From Prochlorococcus sp. AG-347-K17 (GTDB lineage Bacteria > Cyanobacteriota > Cyanobacteriia > PCC-6307 > Cyanobiaceae), in contig QCCE01000005.1 in NCBI GenBank assembly GCA_003281385.1, positions 1 through 64,000 of the forward strand: 64,000 nucleotides of DNA. Reading direction: 5' to 3'. A model generated the notes under the pieces. That model saw nothing but the letters and a program-made list of their open reading frames with translations. It did not search any database and was not told the origin of the DNA. Positions 1-8,672 of the stretch are shown piece by piece. How positions within the stretch are numbered: position 1 is the first letter of the stretch; the number at the start of each line of letters is the position of its first letter. Both the position numbers and the translations under genes were made by a program.

Positions 1-1
1 A

Positions 2-1078
2 AATGATCTTATCTCTCAAGCTACTTATGAGTTTGAATGTAGCGAGAGAAATGCATGCGATGTAGAACTTTTGATGGTTGGAGCTTTTTCTCCATTAGAA
101 GGTTTTATGGATGAAAATAACTATAATTCGGTAATTAAAAATAATAGAAATACAAACGGGTTGCTTTTTGGCTTGCCCATTGTATTTGATTCAAATAATG
201 AAAAAGTAAAAGCTGGAGAGACTATATTACTTACTTATAAAAAACAAAAAATAGCAGTTTTAGAAGTTAGCTCTAAATGGGAGCCTGACAAATCCTTAGA
301 AGCTGAACTTTGTTATGGTACTAATTCTTTAGATCATCCCGCCGTTAAGATGATTTTTAACGAGAGAGGGAGATTCTATATAGGAGGAAGAGTTTATGGT
401 TTTGAACTACCAATTAGAGAATTCCCATGCAAAACCCCAGAAGAAGTTAGGTCTACACTGCCCTCAAATCATGGTGTAGTTGCTTTTCAATGTAGAAATC
501 CTATTCATAGAGCACATTATGAATTATTTACTAATGCCTTACTTTCAGATAATGTCTCCTCTAACTCAGTTGTTTTAGTTCATCCAACTTGTGGGCCAAC
601 TCAACAAGATGATATCCCTGGAAAAGTTAGATATTTGACCTACAAAGCACTAGAAGAGGAAATATCTGATGAAAGAATAAAATGGGCTTTTTTACCTTAT
701 TCAATGCATATGGCAGGGCCAAGAGAAGCTCTTCAACATATGATAATCAGAAGAAATTATGGCTGCACCCACTTTATTATTGGTAGAGATATGGCTGGTT
801 GTAAGTCTTCATCAACTGGTGAAGATTTTTATGGTCCATATGATGCCCAGAATTTTGCGAATAAGTGTTCAGATGAATTGATGATGCAAACTGTTCCTTC
901 TAAAAATTTAGTTTATACGAAGGAAAAAGGATATATAACAGCTGAAGAAGCGAAAGAATCTAATTATGAAATTATGAAACTTAGTGGTACTGAATTTAGA
1001 AAGAAATTGAGGAATGGCGAACCAATTCCTGAATGGTTTGCATTTAAAAGTGTAGTAGATGTTCTAAGACGCTCTTAA
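2..1078 (+). CDS. sat: ATP sulfurylase (sulfate adenylyltransferase), 5' end outside window
   Basis: Makes adenosine 5'-phosphosulfate (APS) from ATP and sulfate, the first step of sulfate assimilation in the cytoplasm. The reading frame is open from base 2 with no stop, and the residues before the first candidate start (TTG at 71) read like the family (a C-D-V-E-L-L segment leading into GAFSPLEGFM). The gene is therefore cut by the window edge rather than starting at 71. Visible motifs are the substrate-binding RNPIHRAH (nt 494-517), the GRDMAG loop (about nt 782) and a C-terminal SGTEFR segment. About 358 residues are visible, so only a short N-terminus is missing. APS kinase (cysC) lies at the other end of the window, so the two are not one operon here. 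Identification is secure; the true start cannot be seen. Confidence 0.95.
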   Translation, partial: NDLISQATYEFECSERNACDVELLMVGAFSPLEGFMDENNYNSVIKNNRNTNGLLFGLPIVFDSNNEKVKAGETILLTYKKQKIAVLEVSSKWEPDKSLEAELCYGTNSLDHPAVKMIFNERGRFYIGGRVYGFELPIREFPCKTPEEVRSTLPSNHGVVAFQCRNPIHRAHYELFTNALLSDNVSSNSVVLVHPTCGPTQQDDIPGKVRYLTYKALEEEISDERIKWAFLPYSMHMAGPREALQHMIIRRNYGCTHFIIGRDMAGCKSSSTGEDFYGPYDAQNFANKCSDELMMQTVPSKNLVYTKEKGYITAEEAKESNYEIMKLSGTEFRKKLRNGEPIPEWFAFKSVVDVLRRS

Positions 1079-1124
1079 TATTGTTTTATTATTAGTATTA
1101 TAGATTTATTAAGGATTTTTTATT

Positions 1125-2978
1125 GTGAACAAACGTTGGAGAAACGTAGGACTTTATGTCCTAGCTGTTATTACTGTAATTTTCATTGGTACTTCAGTTT
1201 TTGATAAACCTAGTCCTGAAAGTTCTACAAAGACCTTGAGATATAGTGATTTTATAGAGGCAGTACAAGATAAAGAAATCAGTAGAGTGCTAATATCTCC
1301 AGACAATGCCACTGCTCAAGTTGTTGAAAATGATGGGAGCAGATCTGTGGTAAATTTAGCCCCCGACAAAGATTTATTAAAAATCTTAACTGAAAATAAT
1401 GTAGACATTGCTGTAACCCCTACAAAATTAGCTAACCCATGGCAACAAGCTGTGAGTAGCTTGATTTTTCCTGTACTTTTGATTGGAGGATTATTTTTTC
1501 TTTTCAGAAGATCACAAAGCGGGAATGCGGGTGGGGGTAACCCTGCAATGAGCTTCGGAAAGAGCAAGGCCAGACTACAAATGGAACCTTCTACACAAGT
1601 AACCTTTTCAGATGTTGCTGGTGTTGAGGGTGCAAAACTAGAACTCACTGAAGTCGTAGATTTTCTTAAGAGTCCAGATAGATTCACTGCAGTAGGTGCA
1701 AAAATTCCAAAAGGAGTTCTTCTAGTTGGCCCTCCTGGTACAGGAAAAACATTACTAGCAAAAGCTGTTGCAGGAGAAGCGGGTGTTCCTTTTTTCTCAA
1801 TATCAGGTTCAGAATTTGTAGAAATGTTTGTAGGAGTTGGTGCTAGCAGAGTTAGAGATCTTTTTGAACAAGCTAAAAAAAATGCTCCTTGTATCGTATT
1901 TATTGACGAAATCGATGCGGTTGGAAGACAAAGAGGCGCCGGTATGGGTGGAGGAAATGATGAAAGAGAACAAACGTTAAATCAACTTCTAACTGAAATG
2001 GATGGTTTCGAAGGTAATTCAGGAATAATAATAGTAGCTGCTACCAACAGACCTGATGTCCTAGATTCAGCTCTAATGCGTCCTGGAAGATTTGATAGAC
2101 AGGTAACAGTTGACAGACCAGATTATGCTGGAAGATTACAGATATTAAATGTTCATGCGAAAGACAAAACTCTTTCAAAAGACGTTGATCTAGATAAAGT
2201 TGCTAGAAGAACACCAGGATTTACTGGTGCTGATTTAGCTAATTTATTAAATGAGGCAGCAATATTAGCCGCTAGAAAAGATTTAGATAAAGTAAGTAAT
2301 AATGAGGTTGGTGATGCCATTGAAAGAGTTATGGCTGGTCCAGAAAAAAAAGACAGAGTTATCAGTGATAAGAAAAAAGAATTAGTTGCTTATCACGAAG
2401 CCGGTCATGCACTCGTAGGAGCATTAATGCCTGATTATGATCCTGTAGCAAAAGTTTCAATAATTCCTAGAGGTCAAGCTGGAGGTTTAACTTTCTTCAC
2501 TCCAAGTGAAGAAAGAATGGAATCAGGTCTTTACTCTCGTTCTTACCTTCAAAATCAAATGGCTGTAGCTCTTGGTGGAAGAGTTGCTGAAGAAATAGTC
2601 TATGGAGAAGAAGAAGTTACAACTGGAGCTTCAAATGATTTACAGCAAGTCGCTAATGTAGCAAGACAAATGATCACTAAATTTGGTATGAGTGACAAAA
2701 TAGGTCCTGTCGCTCTAGGGCAATCTCAAGGTGGAATGTTTCTTGGAAGAGATATGAGCTCTACAAGAGACTTCTCTGAAGATACTGCTGCTACTATAGA
2801 TGTTGAGGTTTCAGAGCTTGTTGATGTGGCATACAAAAGAGCTACAAAAGTTTTGACAGATAATAGAACCGTCCTCGACGAAATGGCCCAAATGCTTATT
2901 GAAAGAGAAACTATAGATACTGAAGATATTCAAGATTTGCTTAACCGCTCAGAAGTTAAAGTAGCAAACTATATCTAG
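1125..2978 (+). CDS. ftsH: ATP-dependent zinc metalloprotease FtsH
   Basis: Membrane-anchored AAA+ protease that extracts and degrades damaged membrane proteins; in cyanobacteria FtsH enzymes take part in D1 turnover. GTG start at 1125, with AAGGA at 1111-1115 as ribosome binding site. Two membrane segments (about residues 8-26 and 107-126) flank a small lumenal/periplasmic domain. The AAA module follows, with Walker A GPPGTGKT at 202-209 and Walker B FIDEID, then the second region of homology. The zinc site HEAGH is at 424-428. The length of 617 residues is normal for cyanobacterial FtsH. Which of the several cyanobacterial paralogues this is cannot be decided from sequence alone. It follows sat by 46 bases and precedes the aldolase gene by 19, so co-transcription is possible. 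Confidence 0.96.
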   Translation: MNKRWRNVGLYVLAVITVIFIGTSVFDKPSPESSTKTLRYSDFIEAVQDKEISRVLISPDNATAQVVENDGSRSVVNLAPDKDLLKILTENNVDIAVTPTKLANPWQQAVSSLIFPVLLIGGLFFLFRRSQSGNAGGGNPAMSFGKSKARLQMEPSTQVTFSDVAGVEGAKLELTEVVDFLKSPDRFTAVGAKIPKGVLLVGPPGTGKTLLAKAVAGEAGVPFFSISGSEFVEMFVGVGASRVRDLFEQAKKNAPCIVFIDEIDAVGRQRGAGMGGGNDEREQTLNQLLTEMDGFEGNSGIIIVAATNRPDVLDSALMRPGRFDRQVTVDRPDYAGRLQILNVHAKDKTLSKDVDLDKVARRTPGFTGADLANLLNEAAILAARKDLDKVSNNEVGDAIERVMAGPEKKDRVISDKKKELVAYHEAGHALVGALMPDYDPVAKVSIIPRGQAGGLTFFTPSEERMESGLYSRSYLQNQMAVALGGRVAEEIVYGEEEVTTGASNDLQQVANVARQMITKFGMSDKIGPVALGQSQGGMFLGRDMSSTRDFSEDTAATIDVEVSELVDVAYKRATKVLTDNRTVLDEMAQMLIERETIDTEDIQDLLNRSEVKVANYI

Positions 2979-2997
2979 TTTAAAATTTAAATAATTA

Positions 2998-3624
2998 ATG
3001 GATATTAGGGAAGATTCTTTTTTTGATTTATCGCTAAAAGAATCTTTTTTTTTACTTATAAAACCTGAAGATAATATTTACTCAAATAAATTTATAAGAA
3101 ACTCATTTTTTGAAGAATTAGAAAGCTTAGTAAAGTTAGGATTAAAGAATATTGAAATAAGTTGGTCTAACAACAAAAATTGGTTAGATTTGTTAGGCGA
3201 TATCAAAACTAAATATCCAAGAGTTAATTTAGGTTCTGCCTCGATAGTTAATAAGCAATCAATAGAAGATTCTTTAAAAATTGGATTAAATTTTTCGATG
3301 ATGAAATTTTGGGATGAAGATCTTTTCAATTATGCGCAGTCAAAAAAATATTTACTAATTCCTGGAATTAATAATTTAAAGGATCTTAAGGACGCGATAA
3401 ATTTAAATTGCCACATTATCAAAATTTACCCAATAAAAAATAAAGATAGTTCGATAGATATACTCAACTATAAAAATATTGATTTCATTGCTGCTGGAGG
3501 ATTATCAATCAATGATTTAAAAAATTACAAATCTTTAGGGTATAAATCAGTCGTAATTGGAGATAAAGCCATCAAAAATAAAAAATTTGATCCAAAAATA
3601 TTTGAATGGCTCAAAAATAATTAA
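2998..3624 (+). CDS. KDPG/KHG aldolase-like protein (Eda family)
   Basis: A 208-residue class I aldolase-fold protein related to 2-keto-3-deoxy-6-phosphogluconate / 4-hydroxy-2-oxoglutarate aldolase, the lyase of the Entner-Doudoroff route. The Schiff-base lysine is present as K142 in a KIYP segment (KFFP in E. coli Eda). The active-site glutamate is probably E53 in NIEISW, and a C-terminal AAGGL phosphate-loop-like motif is present. The arginine of the usual E-x-T-x-R-T motif appears to be replaced (E-I-S-W-S-N), so substrate preference may differ. ATG at 2998 is only 19 bases after ftsH, with no clear Shine-Dalgarno. The family call is firm; the substrate is inference. Confidence 0.75.
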   Translation: MDIREDSFFDLSLKESFFLLIKPEDNIYSNKFIRNSFFEELESLVKLGLKNIEISWSNNKNWLDLLGDIKTKYPRVNLGSASIVNKQSIEDSLKIGLNFSMMKFWDEDLFNYAQSKKYLLIPGINNLKDLKDAINLNCHIIKIYPIKNKDSSIDILNYKNIDFIAAGGLSINDLKNYKSLGYKSVVIGDKAIKNKKFDPKIFEWLKNN

Positions 3625-3658
3625 ATTAAAGATAAATATAATTTAATCAACAAAACCA

Positions 3659-4756
3659 CTACTTATTGATTAAGTCACATTGAGCATGATTTAGAAGCAA
3701 ATGATCAGCAAGTACTAAAGCAACCATAGCATCAACCATGGGAACTGCTCTTGGTAGAACGCATGGATCATGTCTCCCTTTTGCTTTCATCAAAACTTCT
3801 TTCCCTTCAGCATTTACTGTTTTCTGTGCTTTCCCGATAGTTGCTGTAGGTTTAAAAGCTATCTTCATCTCAATATTTTCACCATTACTTATTCCACCCT
3901 GTATACCTCCTGAATTGTTTGATATTGTTCTTAATTTACTAGAATCATCTGACTTAATGAACGAATCATTATGCTCACTTCCTTTTAAATAAGTTCCAGA
4001 GAAACCTGAACCTATTTCGAAGCCTTTCGTGGCAGGCAAAGACATCAAAGCCTTTGCTAAATCAGCTTCTAATTTATCAAAAACAGGCATCCCAAGACCA
4101 GACGGAACATTTCTTACTAGACATTCAATAACACCGCCGCAAGAGTCTCCTTGACGCTTTAATTCCTTAATTCTCTCGATCATTTTTGTTGATACCTTTT
4201 CATCAGGACATCTAACAATATTAAAATCTATTTTTTCAAGAGAAATATTCTCTTTATTTATATCAGAATCAATATCATGTATACGCTTTACCCAAGATAG
4301 TATTTCAGTGTTACAGAAGCTTTTTAATAATTGTTTTGCTATGGCACCAGCAGCTACTCTTCCAATTGTTTCTCTTGCAGAGGCTCTTCCACCACCAGAA
4401 CTTGCCTGAATTCCGTATTTTATATAATATGTACCATCTGCATGTGAAGGTCTAAATACCTGCTCCAAATTATTATAATCTCCTGGTCTTTGATCTTTGT
4501 TTCTTACCAACATTGCTATTGGAGTTCCAAGTGTTAACCCTTCCTTTATTCCACTTAATATTTCTATTTTATCTTCTTCATTTCGCGGTGTTGTAATGTC
4601 ACTTTGGCCAGGTCTGCGCCTATCTAATTCATTTTGTATCAGATTTATATCTACTTTTAACTTAGGGGGACACCCATCGAGAATAACTCCTACTGCACCA
4701 CCATGTGATTCTCCAAAAGTACTAACACGAAAGATTTTCCCAAAACTACTACTCAT
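3659..4756 (-). CDS. aroC: Chorismate synthase
   Basis: Converts 5-enolpyruvylshikimate-3-phosphate to chorismate using reduced FMN, the last step of the shikimate pathway. Signature elements are FGESHGG with H18 at the N-terminus, H105 in RPSHAD, the [10 protein letters not shown] block (about 121-130) and a C-terminal RHDPCVLPR segment. The length of 365 residues is typical. It lies just downstream of psbA on the same strand, but psbA ends in a strong terminator and aroC has its own candidate promoter (4789-4818), so it is probably a separate unit. Chorismate feeds the trp, men and pabA-type genes found later in the window. Confidence 0.97.
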   Translation of the reverse strand: MSSSFGKIFRVSTFGESHGGAVGVILDGCPPKLKVDINLIQNELDRRRPGQSDITTPRNEEDKIEILSGIKEGLTLGTPIAMLVRNKDQRPGDYNNLEQVFRPSHADGTYYIKYGIQASSGGGRASARETIGRVAAGAIAKQLLKSFCNTEILSWVKRIHDIDSDINKENISLEKIDFNIVRCPDEKVSTKMIERIKELKRQGDSCGGVIECLVRNVPSGLGMPVFDKLEADLAKALMSLPATKGFEIGSGFSGTYLKGSEHNDSFIKSDDSSKLRTISNNSGGIQGGISNGENIEMKIAFKPTATIGKAQKTVNAEGKEVLMKAKGRHDPCVLPRAVPMVDAMVALVLADHLLLNHAQCDLINK

Positions 4757-4788
4757 AGAAATATCAAATGTTTTATCTATATATAAAC

Positions 4789-4818
4789 ATTATATGAAAC
4801 CAATTGAAAATTAAACAA
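4789..4818 (-). promoter_or_regulatory. Putative aroC promoter
   Basis: On the minus strand TATAAT (4794-4789) is preceded 18 bases upstream by TTGTTT (4818-4813). The predicted RNA start is about 25 bases before the aroC ATG at 4756. The -35 hexamer sits at the edge of the psbA terminator T-run. Inferred from sequence pattern only. Confidence 0.5.
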
Positions 4819-4840
4819 AAAAAAAGCCCCCAAAAGGGGA
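4817..4840 (-). terminator. Rho-independent terminator of psbA
   Basis: Minus-strand hairpin with a GGGG/CCCC core (4836-4839 with 4827-4831) and a TTTT loop. It is followed by nine Ts (4825-4817) and lies about 25 bases after the psbA stop. A classical intrinsic terminator. Confidence 0.9.
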
Positions 4841-4864
4841 CTTGTTAATTTAAGAACTTTAAGC

Positions 4865-5947
4865 TTAACCGATAGCTGGAGCTGAAAGAGCTACAGTTGT
4901 AGACTCAGCTGCTGCTAGATCAAGTGGGAAGTTGTGAGCATTACGCTCGTGCATTACTTCCATACCTAGGTTTGCTCTGTTAAGAACGTCACCCCATGTA
5001 GGAACAATCTTACCGTTTGCATCAACAACTGACTGGTTGAAGTTGAAACCGTTAAGGTTGAATGCCATTGTGCAGATACCCATTGAAGTTAACCATACAC
5101 AAACAACTGGGAATACAGCTAGGAAGAAGTGAAGACTTCTGCTGTTGTTGAAACTTGCATATTGGAAGATCAAACGACCGAAGTAGCCGTGAGCTGCAAC
5201 GATGTTGTATGTTTCTTCTTCTTGTCCGAACTTGTAACCATAGTTCTGAGACTCTGTCTCAGTTGTTTCTCTGATTAGAGATGAAGTAACAAGTGAACCG
5301 TGCATAGCTGAGAATAGAGATCCTCCGAACATACCAGCAACACCAGCCATATGGAATGGGTGCATAAGAATGTTGTGCTCTGCTTGGAAAACAAACATGA
5401 AGTTGAATGTTCCAGAGATACCTAAAGGCATTCCGTCAGAGAATGATCCTTGACCGAATGGATATACAAGGAATACTGCGAAAGCTGCTGAAACTGGTGC
5501 AGAGTATGCAACACAGATCCATGGACGCATACCTAGACGGTATGAAAGCTCCCACTGTCTTCCCATGTATGCTGAGATACCAATTAGGAAGTGGAAAATT
5601 ACAAGCTGGTAAGGACCACCGTTGTATAACCACTCATCTACAGTAGCTGCTTCCCAAATTGGGTAGAAGTGTAGACCAATAGCGTTAGATGAAGGAACAA
5701 CTGCACCTGAGATGATGTTGTTTCCATATAGGAATGAACCAGCAACTGGCTCTCTAATTCCGTCGATGTCTACTGGTGGTGCTGCGATGAATGCAACGAT
5801 GAAGCAAGCCGCTGCTGTAAGTAGGCATGGGATCATTAAGACGCCGAACCAACCAACATAAATTCTGTTGTTAGTTGATGTTACCCACTCACAAAACTGT
5901 GGCCAGCCTTTTAACAGCGAAGAACGCTGCTGCTGAATAGTTGTCAT
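4865..5947 (-). CDS. psbA: Photosystem II reaction centre protein D1
   Basis: D1 core subunit of photosystem II in the thylakoid membrane; binds P680, pheophytin, QB and part of the Mn4CaO5 cluster. At 360 residues it is full length and shifted +1 relative to the usual numbering. TyrZ is Y162 ([11 protein letters not shown]), the manganese ligand usually called D170 is D171, and the residue at the usual position 130 is glutamine (MGRQWELS), as in the low-light D1:1 type. The C-terminal HNFPLDLA is followed by a 15-residue extension removed by CtpA. The coding sequence is visibly richer in G+C than its neighbours, consistent with very high expression. It has its own promoter region, 5' UTR hairpin and terminator, so it is monocistronic. 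Confidence 0.99.
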   Translation of the reverse strand: MTTIQQQRSSLLKGWPQFCEWVTSTNNRIYVGWFGVLMIPCLLTAAACFIVAFIAAPPVDIDGIREPVAGSFLYGNNIISGAVVPSSNAIGLHFYPIWEAATVDEWLYNGGPYQLVIFHFLIGISAYMGRQWELSYRLGMRPWICVAYSAPVSAAFAVFLVYPFGQGSFSDGMPLGISGTFNFMFVFQAEHNILMHPFHMAGVAGMFGGSLFSAMHGSLVTSSLIRETTETESQNYGYKFGQEEETYNIVAAHGYFGRLIFQYASFNNSRSLHFFLAVFPVVCVWLTSMGICTMAFNLNGFNFNQSVVDANGKIVPTWGDVLNRANLGMEVMHERNAHNFPLDLAAAESTTVALSAPAIG

Positions 5948-5962
5948 GAGTTCGTAAAGTAT

Positions 5963-5978
5963 GTCTCTTAAGTGAGAC
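5963..5978 (-). promoter_or_regulatory. Stem-loop in psbA 5' UTR
   Basis: Perfect 5-bp inverted repeat GTCTC...GAGAC with a six-base loop, 15 bases upstream of the psbA ATG (5947-5945) and inside the predicted leader. It could influence psbA mRNA stability or translation. No function can be shown from sequence. Confidence 0.45.
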
Positions 5979-6014
5979 GTGTAAATAAAAACGGAAATAA
6001 ACTCCGCTTCGAAG

Positions 6015-6045
6015 ATTTTAGACCAAAATCGCTAAAAATGTGTAA
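6015..6045 (-). promoter_or_regulatory. Putative psbA promoter
   Basis: On the minus strand a TAAAAT -10 element (6020-6015) is preceded by TTACAC about 19 bases upstream. It would give a leader of about 60 bases before the psbA ATG. The spacing is slightly long, so this is a candidate only. Confidence 0.4.
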
Positions 6046-6135
6046 TTTTTTTTTCTTTAAGTAAACTTATTTTTTGGAATATCAAAGAAAAGAACCTCCA
6101 TGTCTTAATATTTTCTTTGTTATTGAGGATCAAAC

Positions 6136-6264
6136 TTGGTAATAATCGAATGGCTACATAACGGAAAAAGATCGAAAGAGGTGGTTTCCTTAAGAGAGGC
6201 TAAGCATAGAAGACTGCAATTAGAGGCTTTTGGAGCTGTTATTTATTGGAGCGAAAGAATTTAA
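6136..6264 (+). CDS. Small basic protein of unknown function, divergent from psbA
   Basis: A 42-residue ORF starting at TTG 6136 and ending at TAA 6262-6264, with a good Shine-Dalgarno (GAGG at 6125-6128) seven bases upstream. It contains IEWLHNGKRSKEV and later REAKHRRLQLEAFGA and ends SERI. It is rich in Arg/Lys and has no membrane segment or cysteine. It is the only coding candidate in the gap between psbA and the aspartoacylase gene. The peptide has the amphipathic, charged composition of a real protein and ends in a well-placed stop. I do not recognise a family. It could be a small nucleic-acid-binding or regulatory peptide, but that is a guess. From 6265 to 6381 I see only AT-rich spacer. 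Confidence 0.55.
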   Translation: MVIIEWLHNGKRSKEVVSLREAKHRRLQLEAFGAVIYWSERI

Positions 6265-6381
6265 GTTTTTAAGGATTAAGACTTAGCAAAAAGAATAAAA
6301 GCATTAAATATTTAATAAACTTATCTTTTAAATAAAAAATCCTTATCAGTTATCAGCATTTTATTATCCTTATTTCTTAAT

Positions 6382-7287
6382 TTAAAGGCTTTCAAACTGA
6401 AAAACCCATTGATTGTTAGAACTAATAACTTCTTTCTTCGTGTAGCTCATCGCGATTTTTTTTTCCTTATAGGCGACTTCGCCAATAAAAACAGGCCAAA
6501 TCAATTCTTCTCCATCATATTTATGAATTATTCCTTGGCTATCAAGAAATAATGGATCACCTTTTTTAATCATTTTCCAATCTTGGTTTATTCTTTCAGG
6601 ATGTATTAACCCATCAATATATCCCTTTTCATCTCTTGGATAATCTATACTCCCTTGATGAACATGAACAACCAATTCCTTTGGAAGTTCTATAAGGTTG
6701 TTTTTTAATTTATATATCTCTTCCCTTAAAGATCTAATGATTATTAAGAATCTATCTATGATTTTTGGATCATAAAAATTTTGTGCGACAGCTCCTATTT
6801 CAATAACTAAACCACATGGCCAAGCTTCTACAAGAAAGCCTGTTTGGGCTTTGTCTTTTTCGTGCAAATAAATAGGCAATCCAAATTTGTTCTGCAGTAA
6901 TGCAGCTAAACAAAAATCATTGAATCTCCTCCCATATAAAACAATGCTTGTTCCCATATTTGCAGTAGTAGTATGCAAATCAATTGCAATTTGACACGGC
7001 TTAGATCCATGGATTCCAAATTGATCGACTAAAAAATTAGCTCTATTAATTTCATAAAAACTATTATTGTCTTTATCATGATTTTTAATTTCTTTAAAAG
7101 ATCTATTTAAATCTACATCTACATATCTGTAACCTTTTTCATAGGCAAAAGGATTTCCTATGATGTACTCATACTCGATACCATGATTTATACTGTTTTC
7201 CTCTCTAGTAAATTTCTTAACCGCCCAAACAGGATTAATTTCATTCCCATGAGTACCTGAAACGATAAGTATTCTTTGAACAGTCAT
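6382..7287 (-). CDS. Aspartoacylase / succinylglutamate desuccinylase family zinc hydrolase
   Basis: A 301-residue protein of the carboxypeptidase-A-like AstE/AspA family, which hydrolyses N-acyl amino acids such as N-acetylaspartate. Zinc ligands are visible as H13 and E16 in SGTHGNE and H105 in IDLHTTT. The substrate-binding DLNRSF is at 59-64 and the catalytic glutamate is likely E163 in VIEIGA. The C-terminal beta domain is present. Picocyanobacterial homologues are usually annotated as probable aspartoacylase; the actual substrate is unknown. Its ATG lies 23 bases from the divergently transcribed GST-like gene. Confidence 0.85.
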   Translation of the reverse strand: MTVQRILIVSGTHGNEINPVWAVKKFTREENSINHGIEYEYIIGNPFAYEKGYRYVDVDLNRSFKEIKNHDKDNNSFYEINRANFLVDQFGIHGSKPCQIAIDLHTTTANMGTSIVLYGRRFNDFCLAALLQNKFGLPIYLHEKDKAQTGFLVEAWPCGLVIEIGAVAQNFYDPKIIDRFLIIIRSLREEIYKLKNNLIELPKELVVHVHQGSIDYPRDEKGYIDGLIHPERINQDWKMIKKGDPLFLDSQGIIHKYDGEELIWPVFIGEVAYKEKKIAMSYTKKEVISSNNQWVFQFESL

Positions 7288-7310
7288 TTTTTTTTTAAAA
7301 ATAAAATTTT

Positions 7311-8255
7311 ATGCAAAATAAATACCTTATAAAATCCACCAGAAAATTCTGGTTTTGGTTTTGGACCCAATTAATGAATGGCTTCGCACCATCAGATTTA
7401 CATGGTAACTATAAAAGGCCTAAAGGTATAACTATTGATAGTGAATACGATATTAATAATGAGAATGGACAAATTTATTTATTGGTAGGGAATTCTTGTC
7501 CATGGTGTCAAAGAACTTTACTCGTATACGAAATAAAACATTTATCTAAAAAAGTTAAAGTTATTTTTTTAAAAGCAGATCTTGAGCATGGCGAATGGAT
7601 TTTCAATAGAAAGTTTAAGGGATGCATGAGACTTTCAGATCTTTACAAAAAAGCTAATAAAAAGATTATTTTTAGAGCGACATTACCTCTTTTAATTAGT
7701 TCTGTAAAAGATGAGGTAAATTTTTTGTCTAATGAAAGTTCACAAATTATAAAACTACTCAATTCAATAAAAATTCAATCAAAAATGCAGATATTAACTA
7801 TAAAAGACTGTAATCAAAAATTTTTAGATTTAATTAATAACAGCATTAATGATGGCGTATATAAATGTGGTTTCGCCAGAAACCAGTCAGCTTACGAAAA
7901 TGCAAGTCAAAATCTTTTCTCAGCTATAAATGAAGTTGAAAATTTTCTACAGAAACACAAAGGGAATTGGATATTTGGAGAAGAGTTAACCTACGCAGAC
8001 ATTTACCTTTTTCCAACCCTTATAAGATGGGAATTGATATATAGCAAACTTTTCAAATGTACTAAACAAGAACTATCAAGTTTCGAAAAGATTATTGAAT
8101 GGAGATTAAAATTCTTTAAATTATCTAACGTAAATAGGACATGCCTCGAAAATGAATGGAAAAAAGATTACTACAAAGCTTTATTCCCTTTAAACCCAAA
8201 TCAAGTAATCCCAGTTTTACCTTCGCTAAAGGAAATTATGAAAGTAGAGAACTAA
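7311..8255 (+). CDS. Glutathione S-transferase-like protein with CPWC motif
   Basis: A 314-residue two-domain protein. An N-terminal thioredoxin-like domain carries C63-P-W-C66 in NSCPWCQRTL, and an all-helical GST C-terminal domain contains NWIFGEELTYADIYLFPTL (about 210-240). The layout resembles Xi-class GSTs (glutathionyl-hydroquinone reductases), where the first cysteine reduces glutathionyl-quinones, though those usually have CPWA/CPWC followed by HR rather than QR. It probably acts in cytoplasmic thiol or quinone detoxification. Glutathione synthetase and a glutaredoxin are encoded later in the window. The family is secure; the substrate is inferred. Confidence 0.8.
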   Translation: MQNKYLIKSTRKFWFWFWTQLMNGFAPSDLHGNYKRPKGITIDSEYDINNENGQIYLLVGNSCPWCQRTLLVYEIKHLSKKVKVIFLKADLEHGEWIFNRKFKGCMRLSDLYKKANKKIIFRATLPLLISSVKDEVNFLSNESSQIIKLLNSIKIQSKMQILTIKDCNQKFLDLINNSINDGVYKCGFARNQSAYENASQNLFSAINEVENFLQKHKGNWIFGEELTYADIYLFPTLIRWELIYSKLFKCTKQELSSFEKIIEWRLKFFKLSNVNRTCLENEWKKDYYKALFPLNPNQVIPVLPSLKEIMKVEN

Positions 8256-8382
8256 AAAATACAAAAATCAATTTCGAAAAAAAAATGATGTTGTAATGAA
8301 CACTTATTTAGTTCATAGATAATGCAATTTCATTAGAAATTAACTATGTTATGTATGTCTACTAAAGTACGAAAAGCTTAAA

Positions 8383-8601
8383 ATGAAATCCATTGACGAA
8401 CACATCCAAAAAGATCAATCGGAAATCGAATCTGCAAAAGCAGAGGGCAATCTTCCAAAGGTCAGACATTTAACTGAAGAGCTTAAAGAACTCGAAGAAT
8501 ATAAGGATCATCATCCAGATGATAAACATGACCCTAATGCTTTGGAATTATTCTGCGATGCCAACCCGGATGAACCAGAATGTCTTGTTTATGATGATTA
8601 A
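8383..8601 (+). CDS. cp12: CP12, Calvin cycle regulatory protein, C-terminal Cys pair only
   Basis: Small, largely disordered, acidic protein (72 residues) that clamps glyceraldehyde-3-phosphate dehydrogenase and phosphoribulokinase together in the dark under thioredoxin control. The C-terminus matches the GAPDH-binding end of the family: ALELFCDANPDEPECLVYDD with C58 and C67. The N-terminal half is predicted helix and lacks the usual N-terminal cysteine pair associated with PRK binding. ATG at 8383 follows a 127-base leader. It is transcribed alone and ends at the hairpin at 8636-8658. Confidence 0.9.
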   Translation: MKSIDEHIQKDQSEIESAKAEGNLPKVRHLTEELKELEEYKDHHPDDKHDPNALELFCDANPDEPECLVYDD

Positions 8602-8627
8602 TTTTTCTTTTTGATAGATAATGCACA

Positions 8628-8658
8628 ATAAAAAAGGGCTCTAAAAGCCCTTTTTTTT
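8628..8658. terminator. Bidirectional intrinsic terminator between CP12 and the 60-aa gene
   Basis: GGGCT (8636-8640) pairs with AGCCC (8646-8650). There is a run of eight Ts on the plus side (8651-8658) and an A-rich run on the other, so it can end transcripts from both convergent genes. Confidence 0.85.
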
Positions 8659-8672
8659 ATTTATCAATTCTA

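Noticed and set aside
1316-1687. Minus-strand frame inside ftsH
   Set aside because: Lies opposite the FtsH membrane and AAA coding region and shows no domain or start signal.
5407-5646. Open frames antisense to psbA
   Set aside because: They mirror the strongly biased psbA codons on the other strand; no start signal or protein-like composition.
6265-6381. Direct repeat ATAAGGAT and a distant AAGGATT/AATCCTT pairing
   Set aside because: Loop too long and no U-run; most likely chance in AT-rich spacer.
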